A stretch of DNA of 64,000 nt from UBA6170 sp034429975 (GCA_034429975.1 DAOUFM010000050.1:1-64000); one strand, 5' to 3'. Positions 34,032 through 43,818 are shown, counted from the stretch's first letter. Made by a program: numbers and translations. Notes: a model not told the origin generated them from the letters alone.

Positions 34032-36347
34032 TTATAAATTAACAATCGACTTATTAAGAGTTTCAAGAGATGCTTCAGAAAACCATTTATAGAATGAAAG
34101 TGTCTCTCGATGGAAAAACTCAATATTTTCCTTGTAAAGATTAGCCATTGCTTTATCTTCAACCCCACCAGGCTTAATTAAATATTGGGTGTCTGGATGT
34201 TCTATTAATGTGATCTGCCCGAGAGAATGCAGGTATTTACAAATCGAAATGACCATTGATAATCTCTGCCCGGCAATTGCTGCAATTTGATAAGGAGTAA
34301 ACAAGCCATTTTTTTTAGAAATCACATGATTTAATAAACCTGCAACGGTTTTTATGATGGTATTGATGGAATGATTCAATGGGTAGTTCTTAAACAAAAA
34401 AATTTGTTCTGGTTGAACAATTGTATATATTTTTTGGAAATCCGACAGCGTTGGTGGAATTGTATAAAGTATTAAGTTAGCTGATGGATGTAAATTTGTC
34501 CGGTTATACGTCTGATCAAAATTCTTGTTTAATCCTTCCTGAAACCAGAGAAAATCATGGTATTCATAGAGCCAATCGAGATTTTTAGGTGAATTTGTTC
34601 GAAAGTCAGTAAAGGTCAGTTCTCTGGTAGATCTTGATAATTCAATCAAGGTTGTTTCCGATGGTTGAACAGCTACAATTTCTACCTGTATGGTTTCCTG
34701 CCCCTGATAAACAGTACTGTGTAAATTGTAAGCAACGTCGATTTTACCTTCCGGTATCTGGTCGAATTTTCCCCGCCACCAGACGAATTCCTGAGTGTTG
34801 TCGGATTTATCCGAAGCAACAATTTTTAGATGTTCAGATTTTCTTCCAATCTTCCTCAAATTTTCAACCGTTACATTTTTACTGGCGAAAACCAGGGCAG
34901 GATTTCCAGCTCCGAAGGGGGATAATTTTTCAATCTCGCGTACAAATTCCAGGTTGATAACATCAAAGTCAATTACCCCATCAATTTGTAATTCTTTTTC
35001 TGTGATTTCCGAACCTAAACTATGAAGGACAGTTTTGTTAAAATTGTTTTTAAAATTCTGGTAATTATCAGCACTCATTGACATACCGGCAGCCATGGCA
35101 TGACCACCAAAATGTCTTAAGTAAGTAGAGGATGCTCGAATTGTTTCGATGATGTTAAGGCTGTCAATTGATCTGGCTGAACCAGAATAACCAGTTTGAT
35201 CATCGCCAGTTAATAAAATTGTTGGTTTATGAAAAAGTTCAACCAAACGGTTAGCCACAATTCCTAAAACCCCGGCTTCCCATTCGGGATGATGCATGAT
35301 AATGGAAGGTTCTTCTAAATATTCTTTATTTCTATCGATTCTAGACAGGATGGAATCTGTAATTTGTTCAGTTAATAGTTTTCTGCGTTCGTTGAGGTTT
35401 TCAAGTTGAAAAGCAAACACTTTTGCTATTTGCAGATCGTTTGTGGTCAAAAAATTGACAATTTGATTAGCATCTGAAAGTCTTCCCAAGGCGTTTAGCA
35501 TTGGAGCTAGATAAAACCCAATATGAGTTTCATTAATTTTTGAGCTTCCAAATCTTTTAATTTTGTAAAGTTCTTGTAATCCAATTCGTGTAGGTGATTG
35601 TAATAATTCTAAACCCCGTTGTACCAGATAACGGTTATCGCCAGTTAATAATGCCACGTCAGCAATTGTGCCTAAAGCGACCAGATCAAGAAGGTCATTA
35701 CATTCTCCCGCCTTACCGATTTGCTCAAAAAGAAATTCAATTAATTTATACGCGACCCCAACCCCGGATAATGTCCCAAGAGGGTGGTTGGATGGCAGCC
35801 TTTGTGGGTTTACGTTTGCCAACGAAGCAGGGAGAGTATCTGGCAGACTATGATGATCGGTCACCAGAACATCCACACCTTGCTGTTTTGCATATTGAAT
35901 GGAATTATGTTCGCTGATCCCGGTATCACAGGTAAGTAAGACAGAAATATCTTCTTTAAGAAACTCTTTAAGCGAGTCGATTTTTATTCCATGAGATTCT
36001 TTCGCTCGAATGGGGATATAAAAAACAAGATTGGCACCCAACTTCTTCAATCCTTGGTAAAGAAGGGTAGTGGAGGTCTGACCATCTACATCAAAATCTC
36101 CCCAAATTCCAATCTTTTCCTTTTTTGAAATTGCTTCTAATAAGCGGTTTGCTGCAATTTCAAGATCTGGGATTTCCTCTCCACCTGTTGGGTGATAAAA
36201 GGACCAATTAATAAATTCCTTCGCGGTTTTAGTTGAAGAAATTTGGTTGCGAGCTAAGATTTGTTGAACAAAAGGATTCGAAAAGGAATTTTGGATTTCT
36301 TTTGAAACCGGTAATTCTTTTTTCTCAACCCATTTCAGTGTGATCAT
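34032..36347 (-). CDS. recJ: Single-stranded-DNA-specific exonuclease RecJ
   Basis: RecJ degrades single strands 5' to 3' in recombinational and mismatch repair. The DHH core is complete: GIWGDFDVDGQTS (about residues 80-92), LLTCDTGISEHN, VLVTDHHSLP, and GHAMAAGMS in the DHHA1 domain. Residues about 450-560 fit the OB-fold. The family usually ends near residue 570; here some 200 further residues continue, which resemble a C-terminal domain seen in other long RecJ proteins. It is the last gene of a run of four recombination genes, starting 3 bases after the Fe-S nuclease stop. Confidence 0.96.
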   Translation of the reverse strand: MITLKWVEKKELPVSKEIQNSFSNPFVQQILARNQISSTKTAKEFINWSFYHPTGGEEIPDLEIAANRLLEAISKKEKIGIWGDFDVDGQTSTTLLYQGLKKLGANLVFYIPIRAKESHGIKIDSLKEFLKEDISVLLTCDTGISEHNSIQYAKQQGVDVLVTDHHSLPDTLPASLANVNPQRLPSNHPLGTLSGVGVAYKLIEFLFEQIGKAGECNDLLDLVALGTIADVALLTGDNRYLVQRGLELLQSPTRIGLQELYKIKRFGSSKINETHIGFYLAPMLNALGRLSDANQIVNFLTTNDLQIAKVFAFQLENLNERRKLLTEQITDSILSRIDRNKEYLEEPSIIMHHPEWEAGVLGIVANRLVELFHKPTILLTGDDQTGYSGSARSIDSLNIIETIRASSTYLRHFGGHAMAAGMSMSADNYQNFKNNFNKTVLHSLGSEITEKELQIDGVIDFDVINLEFVREIEKLSPFGAGNPALVFASKNVTVENLRKIGRKSEHLKIVASDKSDNTQEFVWWRGKFDQIPEGKIDVAYNLHSTVYQGQETIQVEIVAVQPSETTLIELSRSTRELTFTDFRTNSPKNLDWLYEYHDFLWFQEGLNKNFDQTYNRTNLHPSANLILYTIPPTLSDFQKIYTIVQPEQIFLFKNYPLNHSINTIIKTVAGLLNHVISKKNGLFTPYQIAAIAGQRLSMVISICKYLHSLGQITLIEHPDTQYLIKPGGVEDKAMANLYKENIEFFHRETLSFYKWFSEASLETLNKSIVNL

Positions 36348-36349
36348 AA

Positions 36350-37171
36350 TTAAAAAGAAATCTCAGCAATTTGATTCATGTCAATGTCTAAAATTTCTTC
36401 AAACAGGAATTCGTCATCCATTTCATCCCATTCGTCAATTAATCCTGGCTTAATTCCTCTTCCACACAAAGACCGATAATTACAAAACTTGCAATAGCGC
36501 TGATCTTCAGTTAATGGAAATTCATTTGGCTTTCTACTTTCAATTTCATTTATCAGATTTTGAAAATATTCTTTGTCAAGTTGATATTGTTGTTCAGAAT
36601 ATTGAAATGATTCCGGGGAATCAGGCTGGTTTGTGAACCAATAAATCATTTCAATTTGATAGGGAAGGATTCGCTGCCCATTATTCCAGGCTGCGCCCGC
36701 TTCAGTAAGCAACAAGGGATAAAGCCGGGTTTGTGTATGATCTTTCAAAGAATTGCGTTTAGGTTTGTGATGGTTAGTTTTCCAATCGATAATCATAAAT
36801 TTCTCCCCTGGGATGTAAACTAACAAATCAAAAACTCCAATGAAGCTGGATTGGTTTATTCGCGTCTGGACGATAACTTCTGCTTGATGTTGTAAGGATA
36901 AAAGAGGGAATGCAAATTCCAAAAATCGATTCCACCAGGAAAGCACAAGAGGGTTTTCTATTTGATCTTTAATGAGTTGAGGATCAATCTCTAGAAAAAA
37001 TTGTTGGGCACATAGATGAAAGGTTTTTCCATTCTTTATGAATTCTTCATGCTGTAAAACAGGCTCTGTTATAACTGCCGGCCAGATTTGCTGTAATTGG
37101 TATTTCAATTCATAACGGCGCGGACATTCCAAATAATCGTGTAGTTTATTTTGTGAATATTCAATTTTCAT
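36350..37171 (-). CDS. PD-(D/E)XK nuclease with Fe-S cluster (RecB/Cas4-type)
   Basis: A 273-residue nuclease of the RecB/AddB/Cas4 group that trims DNA ends. The N-terminal YLECPRRYELKY brings Cys16; together with Cys227, Cys230 and Cys236 (RYCKFCNYRSLC) it forms the 4Fe-4S site of this group. The catalytic core is GVFD (Asp115) and IIDWKTN (Asp129, Lys131), followed by the QTRLYPLLL helix with the usual Gln-Tyr pair. It overlaps the upstream helicase gene by 11 bases and abuts recJ, so translation is coupled. It probably serves as the detached nuclease of the AddAB-like complex encoded upstream. Confidence 0.88.
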   Translation of the reverse strand: MKIEYSQNKLHDYLECPRRYELKYQLQQIWPAVITEPVLQHEEFIKNGKTFHLCAQQFFLEIDPQLIKDQIENPLVLSWWNRFLEFAFPLLSLQHQAEVIVQTRINQSSFIGVFDLLVYIPGEKFMIIDWKTNHHKPKRNSLKDHTQTRLYPLLLTEAGAAWNNGQRILPYQIEMIYWFTNQPDSPESFQYSEQQYQLDKEYFQNLINEIESRKPNEFPLTEDQRYCKFCNYRSLCGRGIKPGLIDEWDEMDDEFLFEEILDIDMNQIAEISF

Positions 37172-39410
37172 TTCTTTGCTCCCAAAAAGCTGATAATGCC
37201 AGAAAAGGTAAGGCTGGGTTGGCTCTCTTATGGTCTTTATGGTGAGTATCGCCGGAATTCCAGGTGATAATTAATTCTTTCTTTGCTCGGGTTATTCCGA
37301 CAAAAAATAATCGAATTCTTTCGGCGGCATAGTCAATTCGTGCCTGTTGGGTGGCGTAACCCAATTCAAGAAATAGATCTTCCACTTTCTCTTTGGCCAA
37401 CGCTTTAAGTTTGTGGATGCTTTCAGCTTCTAAGTTTACATTCTCTTTGTAAATAGGTTTTTCAGAAATGAAGTAATCTCCAATAGAGGCGGATGGAAAA
37501 TCGTAATCATTAGCGGATAATAAATAGACCCGGTCCCACTCTAATCCTTTGGCTTTATGATAAGTCGTAACTACCGCTTTCCCCTGATGCAGATCGGGAT
37601 TAAACCCAGTTTCTTCTTCAGAAAAACCTAACAATTTTCGTTTGTTTTTAGCAATTAAGGTTAATTCACCTGCAAATTCTGGCAGCATCCATTCCGGATG
37701 GTTTTTTGAGGATTGTTCCAGCATGAGCGCTAATTTGTGTGCAATTGCCAAATCGGTTGGATCAGCAAATATTTCCTGACTAATCGTAATGACAATTTGA
37801 TGAATGGGTAGATCAGCAGCCTTAATCCATCTTGAAAGATAATCTCTAAAGGAAATTAATGTAAGAATTACCTCTTTATGTAAATCAAATTTTTTGTTTT
37901 GTAGATTTTCTAACCAATCATGATCTGGTTTAGGGAACAGGTAATCTTCCCAATTAACCAAAGATTTAAACAACTTTTTTATTTCTTCCTGATTAGATTT
38001 TGATAACTTAAAAAATTTTTTATTAAGCAGATCAAATACACTCAAGATTCGATTTGTTTGATTGGGGTTTTCCAGAAAATTAATGATCGCCGATAAAATG
38101 TCGGCTGCATTGCGGGTGGAAAGGCTTGTTTTTAAAATTTCAATATAAGGAATATTCTCTTTTTGCAGCCGCTCGACAATTTTTGCGCCGCGATCATTTC
38201 GGGGAACCAATATCGCGATTGTTGACTCAGGGTTTTCAGGCAGCCATTTATGGAGTGATTTCATAACCAAGGTAATTTCTTGATCAGAAGTTTGTGGTTT
38301 GTTGTAAAGAACAACTTTTTCAGGACGGTCTTGCGGGTTTGGTTGCGGATCATAAGGTGGGGTTGGTTCAATCAAAGGCAAGGTTAATGAATTCCGAAGC
38401 TCCTCTATTGGATGCATCTGATTTGTCCATCTAATTAATTCATTAGCTAATTTGATGATTGAGAAAGTAGAGCGCCCCGAATTCGGCAAAGTTCTGGAGA
38501 TTACGTCAGTTTGCTGTAAAAATGATTTTAAAAATTCTGGGCTTGCGGTTGTAAATGATTCAAAAATCGCCTGATTAGGGTCCCCAACTCGGACCCAATT
38601 TCCATTTTCACCGGATAATGTTTTTAAAATAATTTCCTGAAGGCGGCTGCTATCTTGAGCTTCGTCTTCCAAAATATAAGGCCATTGGCGTCTCAGTCGG
38701 GTTAAGTAATCTGTGTCAATTTGTAAAGCCAGGAGTGCCAGCCGTATCAGGTCATCAAAATCGACTGCCGAGCGATAATTCAGAGCCCGCTGGTATTCTT
38801 GATAAATTTCTGCCCCCAGGTTCAATAAATCATCGTTAATTTTCAATTTTTTTATTTTCTCTAGAATATCAAACGGCGATAACTGAAGGTCTTTTGCTGT
38901 ACGGATAAAACTGGTACAAACAGAAGAAAGAGATTTTTGCCAATTAAACAAACTATTTTTTTGATTTACATTGTATTCATTTGATCTTCCCCACCGGTTG
39001 GTAATTTCAGGGTTTCTCTTTACCCAACTTTCAACATAACTATCTACAATTTGTTGAGCTTCTCTTTCATCAATTATTTCAAAATCATTACTCAAACCAA
39101 CTAAGTCGGGTCTTTCTCTGACAATATCGTGAGCCAAACCATGTAAGGTTCTCACACGGTAACCAACCCCGGGCAATAAACCAAAATCTTGCATAAAGCT
39201 TGAGATTCTGGATGAAAAATTATTTACAGCGGAATTTACCAGGGTTACAACCAATATTTCTTGATCGTCATCAATTTTTCCTTCATACAATAAATTGGCT
39301 GCCAAATAGGATAGAGTCTGGGTTTTTCCACTTCCTGGAACTGCTGAAATGCCCATTTTCCCATGGGTATATTTCAGGATCTCAATTTGTTTCGGCCTGG
39401 GCTTAAACAT
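37161..39410 (-). CDS. UvrD/AddA-like ATP-dependent DNA helicase
   Basis: A 749-residue SF1A helicase. All motifs are present: Walker A AVPGSGKTQTL (about residues 23-33), DEAQDSSRLQ (motif II), VRVGDPNQAIFESF (motif III), VTTYHKAKGLEWDRVYLL (motif V) and FVGITRAKKEL (motif VI with the arginine finger). No nuclease domain is fused, unlike AddA or RecB, which continue for another 300-400 residues. It overlaps the preceding degenerate helicase by 8 bases and the following nuclease by 11 bases. Motor activity in end processing is the likely role. Confidence 0.9.
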   Translation of the reverse strand: MFKPRPKQIEILKYTHGKMGISAVPGSGKTQTLSYLAANLLYEGKIDDDQEILVVTLVNSAVNNFSSRISSFMQDFGLLPGVGYRVRTLHGLAHDIVRERPDLVGLSNDFEIIDEREAQQIVDSYVESWVKRNPEITNRWGRSNEYNVNQKNSLFNWQKSLSSVCTSFIRTAKDLQLSPFDILEKIKKLKINDDLLNLGAEIYQEYQRALNYRSAVDFDDLIRLALLALQIDTDYLTRLRRQWPYILEDEAQDSSRLQEIILKTLSGENGNWVRVGDPNQAIFESFTTASPEFLKSFLQQTDVISRTLPNSGRSTFSIIKLANELIRWTNQMHPIEELRNSLTLPLIEPTPPYDPQPNPQDRPEKVVLYNKPQTSDQEITLVMKSLHKWLPENPESTIAILVPRNDRGAKIVERLQKENIPYIEILKTSLSTRNAADILSAIINFLENPNQTNRILSVFDLLNKKFFKLSKSNQEEIKKLFKSLVNWEDYLFPKPDHDWLENLQNKKFDLHKEVILTLISFRDYLSRWIKAADLPIHQIVITISQEIFADPTDLAIAHKLALMLEQSSKNHPEWMLPEFAGELTLIAKNKRKLLGFSEEETGFNPDLHQGKAVVTTYHKAKGLEWDRVYLLSANDYDFPSASIGDYFISEKPIYKENVNLEAESIHKLKALAKEKVEDLFLELGYATQQARIDYAAERIRLFFVGITRAKKELIITWNSGDTHHKDHKRANPALPFLALSAFWEQRNEN

Positions 39411-41502
39411 TTGGTCCCCCAGAATGTTGATAAGCTCGCAGGATAGTTTGAGTCGCTTTTAAAAGTGGGCAGGCTTGCTCTTCTCCATTTTCATTATAGC
39501 TGGTTGTAAACAGCGATATTTTTCCTGAACAGCGCCTTATCAAACCGCTCACCAATTTGGCAAGGTTTTTTTGATTGTGCTCATACTCGTTTAAGTCTGT
39601 CCATTTCATACCGTCCTTCCAGTTTCTTGATAAGACGTAAGGCTGAGTTAAAGGCTGCATTAGCCTTTGCCACCAACCTAGATTCCCAATATCTAGCCAG
39701 AATTGATATTTAACCGAGCGATTTTGCATTAAAAATGTATGGGCCGGAGCTAAATAAACTGCATCTTCAGGAGGAGATTCCCAGGTTTGCAAATACAATG
39801 CAGAAATCAAACCATTTTCAACCATCTTTATATAATCCATCGCCCAGTTATCCTCCGGTTGCTGGAAATGGAATTTGGTATTGGTTCTGAAATTCTGCAT
39901 TGATTCGATTAGTTTTCCTGTGATTTCGGCGCCCTCATAATTATGATGAAAACCAAATCCTGGCTGCGATAAAACTTCTCCAAAGAAACTTGCCAGAAAA
40001 ACATCCATTTCTGTTTTTTTCTGTTGAAAATTTAACAGCCATTTATAAATTTGTTGATATTGAATGACGGCCTGTAAGGTTAGCCTTTCCAGCATCATTG
40101 GCTGGAGGTCATCCGCTGGACGAAGAAGAAACTCATCTTTTCTTGAAAGCACTATTCTAGCAAACAAATCAGCTCGAATTGGGTCTAATTCTCCGAGAGC
40201 CTGGTGAATAGCTGTTCGGAATTGGTAAATAGAGGGGGTGAAACCCCATTCAGGGAAAGCCAATTTAATCCAGGTGATTAACCCATGGGTAATTGGTTCC
40301 TCTCTCAAACTTCTTGAAGGGCGATGAGAAACGATTTTTATATTTTTTTGTTCTAAGCGCTGTTGAATTTGGAAACGTAAGGAATTACTGACAAATGGCG
40401 CCAGAATCGCTATTTCTCCAGGATTAATCCCTGTTTGAGTTAGTGCTTCTATGTCCGCAACGATTTTATTAATCATATCCGGATAAAATTTGTTGTGTTG
40501 AAAATTGATTTTTTCAATCACCGGTTTTCTTTTTGGGGGCATTTTTTCTCGAAAAATAGCTTTATTGTAAAGAGATATTACTGTCGCTAATTCTTCATCC
40601 TGGTTGAATGAAGCTCTTGATTCAAATGAAATATTGCATTGTTGAGCTAACCTTTTTGCACTGATAGGGTCAGCACCCAAAAAAGATCGGTAACCAGCCT
40701 CTTGATCGTAAATCACCAAAGCGCCTTTAAAATTCGGTAACCAGTTAAGTATCACATCATGAGTTACCGGCGTGTCCTCTTCACAGTTATCGTATAAAAG
40801 AAAGTCATACTGAGAGTAGAGATATTGGCGCACAAGGAATGAAGAATTAATTATTTGGTTAAAAACCTCAAATTGTAAAGAAAAATCTAGTAAATTGAAT
40901 TGATAACAATAATCTCGAAAGGCGTTTGCACAAGTTTGAGCCTCATCATAGGCGACCAGATGCTTAATTTCCTGATTCCAGGCAGATTTTAGGCGATCAG
41001 CAATTTCTTCATGAGGAAATCCAACAACAGCAGATTTGTTGAGGTTGTCCAAAATTTGAGAAAGAATTCTAGGCTTTTCGGCTCTAATAGTAACGAAGTA
41101 ATTATTTTCAAAATAAGGTTCGCAAATTTTTGCTAAGAAATATTGAGATGATTCAATATTTAGAAATGTTGGTGGGTGTTTCCCGGAAGAAAAAGAAAAT
41201 TGCGGAGCAATGATTGGCCAAAATAAACGAATGATTTTCTGACTGATGCCACTCATGGTTTGAATAACTGGATGGTTACTGTACCCTTCATCCAAATTGC
41301 TCAAAAAATCCTGATAGGTGAGCCCTAATGATTTTTGAGGAACCAGGATGAGAATTCGTTTTCCAGAAATATTCTTTGCAAGCAGCGATTTTAAATATGC
41401 TTCCCCTGTAGTGGATTTTCCTGAGCCAGCGAAACCTGAGAGAAAGACTTTTTCTTCACAGGCTTTTTGGGAAATATTCACTTGCTCTTGAGTTAATAAC
41501 AT
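39403..41502 (-). CDS. AddB-like helicase homologue with degenerate motif II
   Basis: A 699-residue SF1-type protein. Walker A is intact (GFAGSGKSTTG, about residues 23-33). The motif II region reads LLYDNCEEDTP where DEFQDT is expected, so the catalytic glutamate is replaced by Asn. Motif III is altered (YDQEAGYRSFLGADP), and motif VI lacks the usual TRA (LVSGLIRRCSGKISL). It may bind ATP but hydrolyse it poorly, as for the structural AddB subunit, yet the AddB nuclease domain is absent. The ATG at 41,502 is chosen. It is the first gene of the repair operon and overlaps the active helicase gene by 8 bases. Confidence 0.75.
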   Translation of the reverse strand: MLLTQEQVNISQKACEEKVFLSGFAGSGKSTTGEAYLKSLLAKNISGKRILILVPQKSLGLTYQDFLSNLDEGYSNHPVIQTMSGISQKIIRLFWPIIAPQFSFSSGKHPPTFLNIESSQYFLAKICEPYFENNYFVTIRAEKPRILSQILDNLNKSAVVGFPHEEIADRLKSAWNQEIKHLVAYDEAQTCANAFRDYCYQFNLLDFSLQFEVFNQIINSSFLVRQYLYSQYDFLLYDNCEEDTPVTHDVILNWLPNFKGALVIYDQEAGYRSFLGADPISAKRLAQQCNISFESRASFNQDEELATVISLYNKAIFREKMPPKRKPVIEKINFQHNKFYPDMINKIVADIEALTQTGINPGEIAILAPFVSNSLRFQIQQRLEQKNIKIVSHRPSRSLREEPITHGLITWIKLAFPEWGFTPSIYQFRTAIHQALGELDPIRADLFARIVLSRKDEFLLRPADDLQPMMLERLTLQAVIQYQQIYKWLLNFQQKKTEMDVFLASFFGEVLSQPGFGFHHNYEGAEITGKLIESMQNFRTNTKFHFQQPEDNWAMDYIKMVENGLISALYLQTWESPPEDAVYLAPAHTFLMQNRSVKYQFWLDIGNLGWWQRLMQPLTQPYVLSRNWKDGMKWTDLNEYEHNQKNLAKLVSGLIRRCSGKISLFTTSYNENGEEQACPLLKATQTILRAYQHSGGPNV

Positions 41503-41538
41503 ACCATTTCTCAATTGAAATAACCTATTTAGTGTGAT

Positions 41539-41547
41539 TTTATATCA
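41539..41547 (-). promoter_or_regulatory. Promoter of the recombination operon
   Basis: Minus-strand TGATATAAA, an extended -10 form (TATAAA at 41,539-41,544), about 37 bases before the first gene of the AddAB-like operon. Confidence 0.45.
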
Positions 41548-41587
41548 AATTAGCGATTCGAAGAATTAGGTGATTTTGGTGAAAAAG

Positions 41588-42298
41588 CTATTTCGTAATA
41601 ACAATCGTTTTTCTTTTCCTTCCAGTGATGAAGGTATTAACATTTGATATCCAGGATGGTCGCCTTTGCTTAAATAACTTCCGAACTAGTGGAAGCCGAA
41701 CCAACAGCAAGGCAAATAAAAAAAGAGAGATAGTAATTGCCAAAGAATTAATAAACTTTAAAGCCAGTATATAGTGAAACACCAGTATGATTGCTGCCGG
41801 ATATACCAATTTGTGAATTGTAATCCATTTTTTCCCTAATTTTTTCATTGACTTTTTTGTGGAAGTAAAAGTGAGAACCAGGATGAAGATGAATCCTAGC
41901 AAACCCAAAACCAGGAAAGGTTTTTCCAGTATATCTTTCAGGATTAATTGAAAATTTAATCCGTAATCAAGTATGAAATATGTACTTGCATGCAGAACTG
42001 AGTAAAAAGCAGAATAAAGTCCTAATGGTCTTCTGACTTGTGCGAAGGGAGTTAAGCCGAAAATATTGTTTAATGGTGTACAGGTAAGAGAAAAAAGCAG
42101 CCAAATAATGGCAATTCTGCCGGTTCTTTGGGTAATCTCCTGGATAGGGTTTGCAGTTAACTGATTTGTAAAACCATCAAAAAATAGAACAAAGAGAGGT
42201 ACTAAGGAACCAATGTGGACAAACCATTGTAAACGATTGAACTTAAATCGGAACTTGAATAAAATTTTCTGTATTGCCATCATCACTTCAACAAGCAT
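41588..42298 (-). CDS. msrQ: MsrQ/YedZ-like heme-binding membrane protein
   Basis: A 236-residue integral membrane protein with about six helices of the ferric-reductase-like domain. The order TGRIAIIWLLFSLTCTPL, RRPLGLYSAFYSVLHAST and IHKLVYPAAIILVFHYILALK matches MsrQ, the heme subunit that passes electrons to the periplasmic methionine-sulfoxide reductase MsrP. The helix histidines (VLHAS, TIHKL, VFHYI) are the likely heme ligands. The partner msrP is not adjacent here. Two possible starts exist (42,298 and about 42,283) without a strong ribosome binding site. Confidence 0.85.
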   Translation of the reverse strand: MLVEVMMAIQKILFKFRFKFNRLQWFVHIGSLVPLFVLFFDGFTNQLTANPIQEITQRTGRIAIIWLLFSLTCTPLNNIFGLTPFAQVRRPLGLYSAFYSVLHASTYFILDYGLNFQLILKDILEKPFLVLGLLGFIFILVLTFTSTKKSMKKLGKKWITIHKLVYPAAIILVFHYILALKFINSLAITISLFLFALLLVRLPLVRKLFKQRRPSWISNVNTFITGRKRKTIVITK

Positions 42299-42380
42299 AA
42301 ACCAGGATCGTTATCAAAGGTAGATCTTTGTAAGAGGTCTGCTTTGAGTGTTCTTTTCTGAATTCCAAAGAATGATGAAA

Positions 42381-42935
42381 TCAATATGGGATACCGGCAA
42401 TGGTGTGAAAAACTGCCCGGGTTAGCAAGGTATCATCCGCAGATCGATGGGAGTTCGGGATTGAAATACCAAGGTTTTTCCCAGCCTGTTCCAGGCGATA
42501 CCTGCGGTCTGCCCCCATATAATCGGAATAAACCCGCATGACATCAAAGGCTAAAAATTTTGTATCATTCGGAATTTTATTAATTGCTAAAGATTGCAAA
42601 ATCATGCGAATATCAAACTCAGCGTTATACATGCCAATGTGATTGTCAACCAATAAATTTCTGATTTCTGGCCAAATATCCGCTAAAAAAGGAGAATTTG
42701 CTACCATTTGATTGGTAATTTTATTTATCGCGGTTGCTGCTGGAGGGATTGGTTTTTGAGGTCTTATAAAGGATTCAAAAACCACCATCCCGTTGGAATC
42801 TACAATGGCGATTTCAATGATTTCATCAGTGTTTTCTAAACCTGTAGTTTCAGTATCCAAATAGACGGGATTTTGTTTAATAATTTTTCTGGCGTAATTA
42901 ACCACTTGGTTTCTGGGTATCGATTGGTAGTACAT
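42381..42935 (-). CDS. DEDDh-type 3'-5' exonuclease
   Basis: A 184-residue exonuclease of the DnaQ/RNase T superfamily. The first motif YLDTETTGLE gives Asp and Glu, YNAEFDIRM gives the third acidic residue, and HRSADDTLL gives His and the last Asp, so the DEDDh set is complete. It could act on DNA in proofreading or repair, or on RNA; the sequence does not decide. Relatives often lie fused to or near helicases, and here it sits about 0.9 kb upstream of the AddAB-like operon on the same strand. Confidence 0.88.
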   Translation of the reverse strand: MYYQSIPRNQVVNYARKIIKQNPVYLDTETTGLENTDEIIEIAIVDSNGMVVFESFIRPQKPIPPAATAINKITNQMVANSPFLADIWPEIRNLLVDNHIGMYNAEFDIRMILQSLAINKIPNDTKFLAFDVMRVYSDYMGADRRYRLEQAGKNLGISIPNSHRSADDTLLTRAVFHTIAGIPY

Positions 42936-42960
42936 TTAAATTTAGGAATCCTTTTGTGAT

Positions 42961-43818
42961 CTATGGAATAAGCCAATATGAAATTTCTAACAATTCAACT
43001 GTAAAATTCGGTGTATTCACACCAGCGATAAAAGGGCCAAAAAATCCCGGGGACGAAAAATTTTCATCTTCCAATTTCGTAATAAGGCCATTATTCACAT
43101 AAAGACTGTAATGATTACCCGATTTTAAGATACCTAACATATTAGTTTGATCAGATCCTGAATGGATGTTAGAGTCATTGGCCCAACTTTGTAGGTTGCT
43201 GAGTGTACCATCTGACCATTTTTGGAAAGCATAACGACCATCACAAGTTACGCCGAAATACAGTCCGTTCCCACTCTCATAATCAGGTGCCTGAACAACC
43301 AGTCCATATTGATCGCTGCCGCTACAGCCGGAAGTTTGGAAATTTGCCTGGAGATAGTAATTGTTTGGTTTTTGACTGGTAAGTCGCCACCCTCGCCAGC
43401 CTGACGCCGTAATGCTCGTCATAACAAATGAATTTCCTGAAACCACAATCTTCGTTTGTCCATCATCATACCCGGCAGAAGTGATTCCAAAGCGAGTTCC
43501 ATCTGCAAAAGTATCTATCCAGGTTGGTGAACCTGTTGGGATATCGAGTGTAATCGGACTGGGAGATAAAGAAGGCTGAGGAGTTGGAATTTCAGTATCT
43601 GTTGGCTTTGGAGTTTCTGTTGAGGGTAAGATGGTTATTGTTGGTATTTCAATTTCTGTAATTGGGGTATTTATCTCAATAGCTGGAGTATTTGTCAGGA
43701 GAGCTGCTACTTGTGAGGCTACCAGATCAGGGGTTGGGAGCGTTGAATTAGGGAGATTGCACCCTGTCAGGCAGGTGAATAGTATAAATGAAAGGATCCC
43801 TGCAAGTTTATTCAACAT
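42961..43818 (-). CDS. Lipoprotein with LamG/DUF1080-like domain
   Basis: A 285-residue exported lipoprotein. The leader ends in the lipobox LTGC (Cys about residue 19 from the ATG at 43,818). A Thr/Pro/Glu-rich linker follows to about 95, then a beta-sandwich of about 180 residues with WIDTFADGTRFG, YYLQANFQTSG, YGLVVQAPDYESGNGLYFGV and HYSLYVNNGLI. This pattern is common in concanavalin-like carbohydrate- or surface-binding domains. The ATG is chosen because GGAG lies ahead. No enzyme residues are evident. Confidence 0.78.
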   Translation of the reverse strand: MLNKLAGILSFILFTCLTGCNLPNSTLPTPDLVASQVAALLTNTPAIEINTPITEIEIPTITILPSTETPKPTDTEIPTPQPSLSPSPITLDIPTGSPTWIDTFADGTRFGITSAGYDDGQTKIVVSGNSFVMTSITASGWRGWRLTSQKPNNYYLQANFQTSGCSGSDQYGLVVQAPDYESGNGLYFGVTCDGRYAFQKWSDGTLSNLQSWANDSNIHSGSDQTNMLGILKSGNHYSLYVNNGLITKLEDENFSSPGFFGPFIAGVNTPNFTVELLEISYWLIP

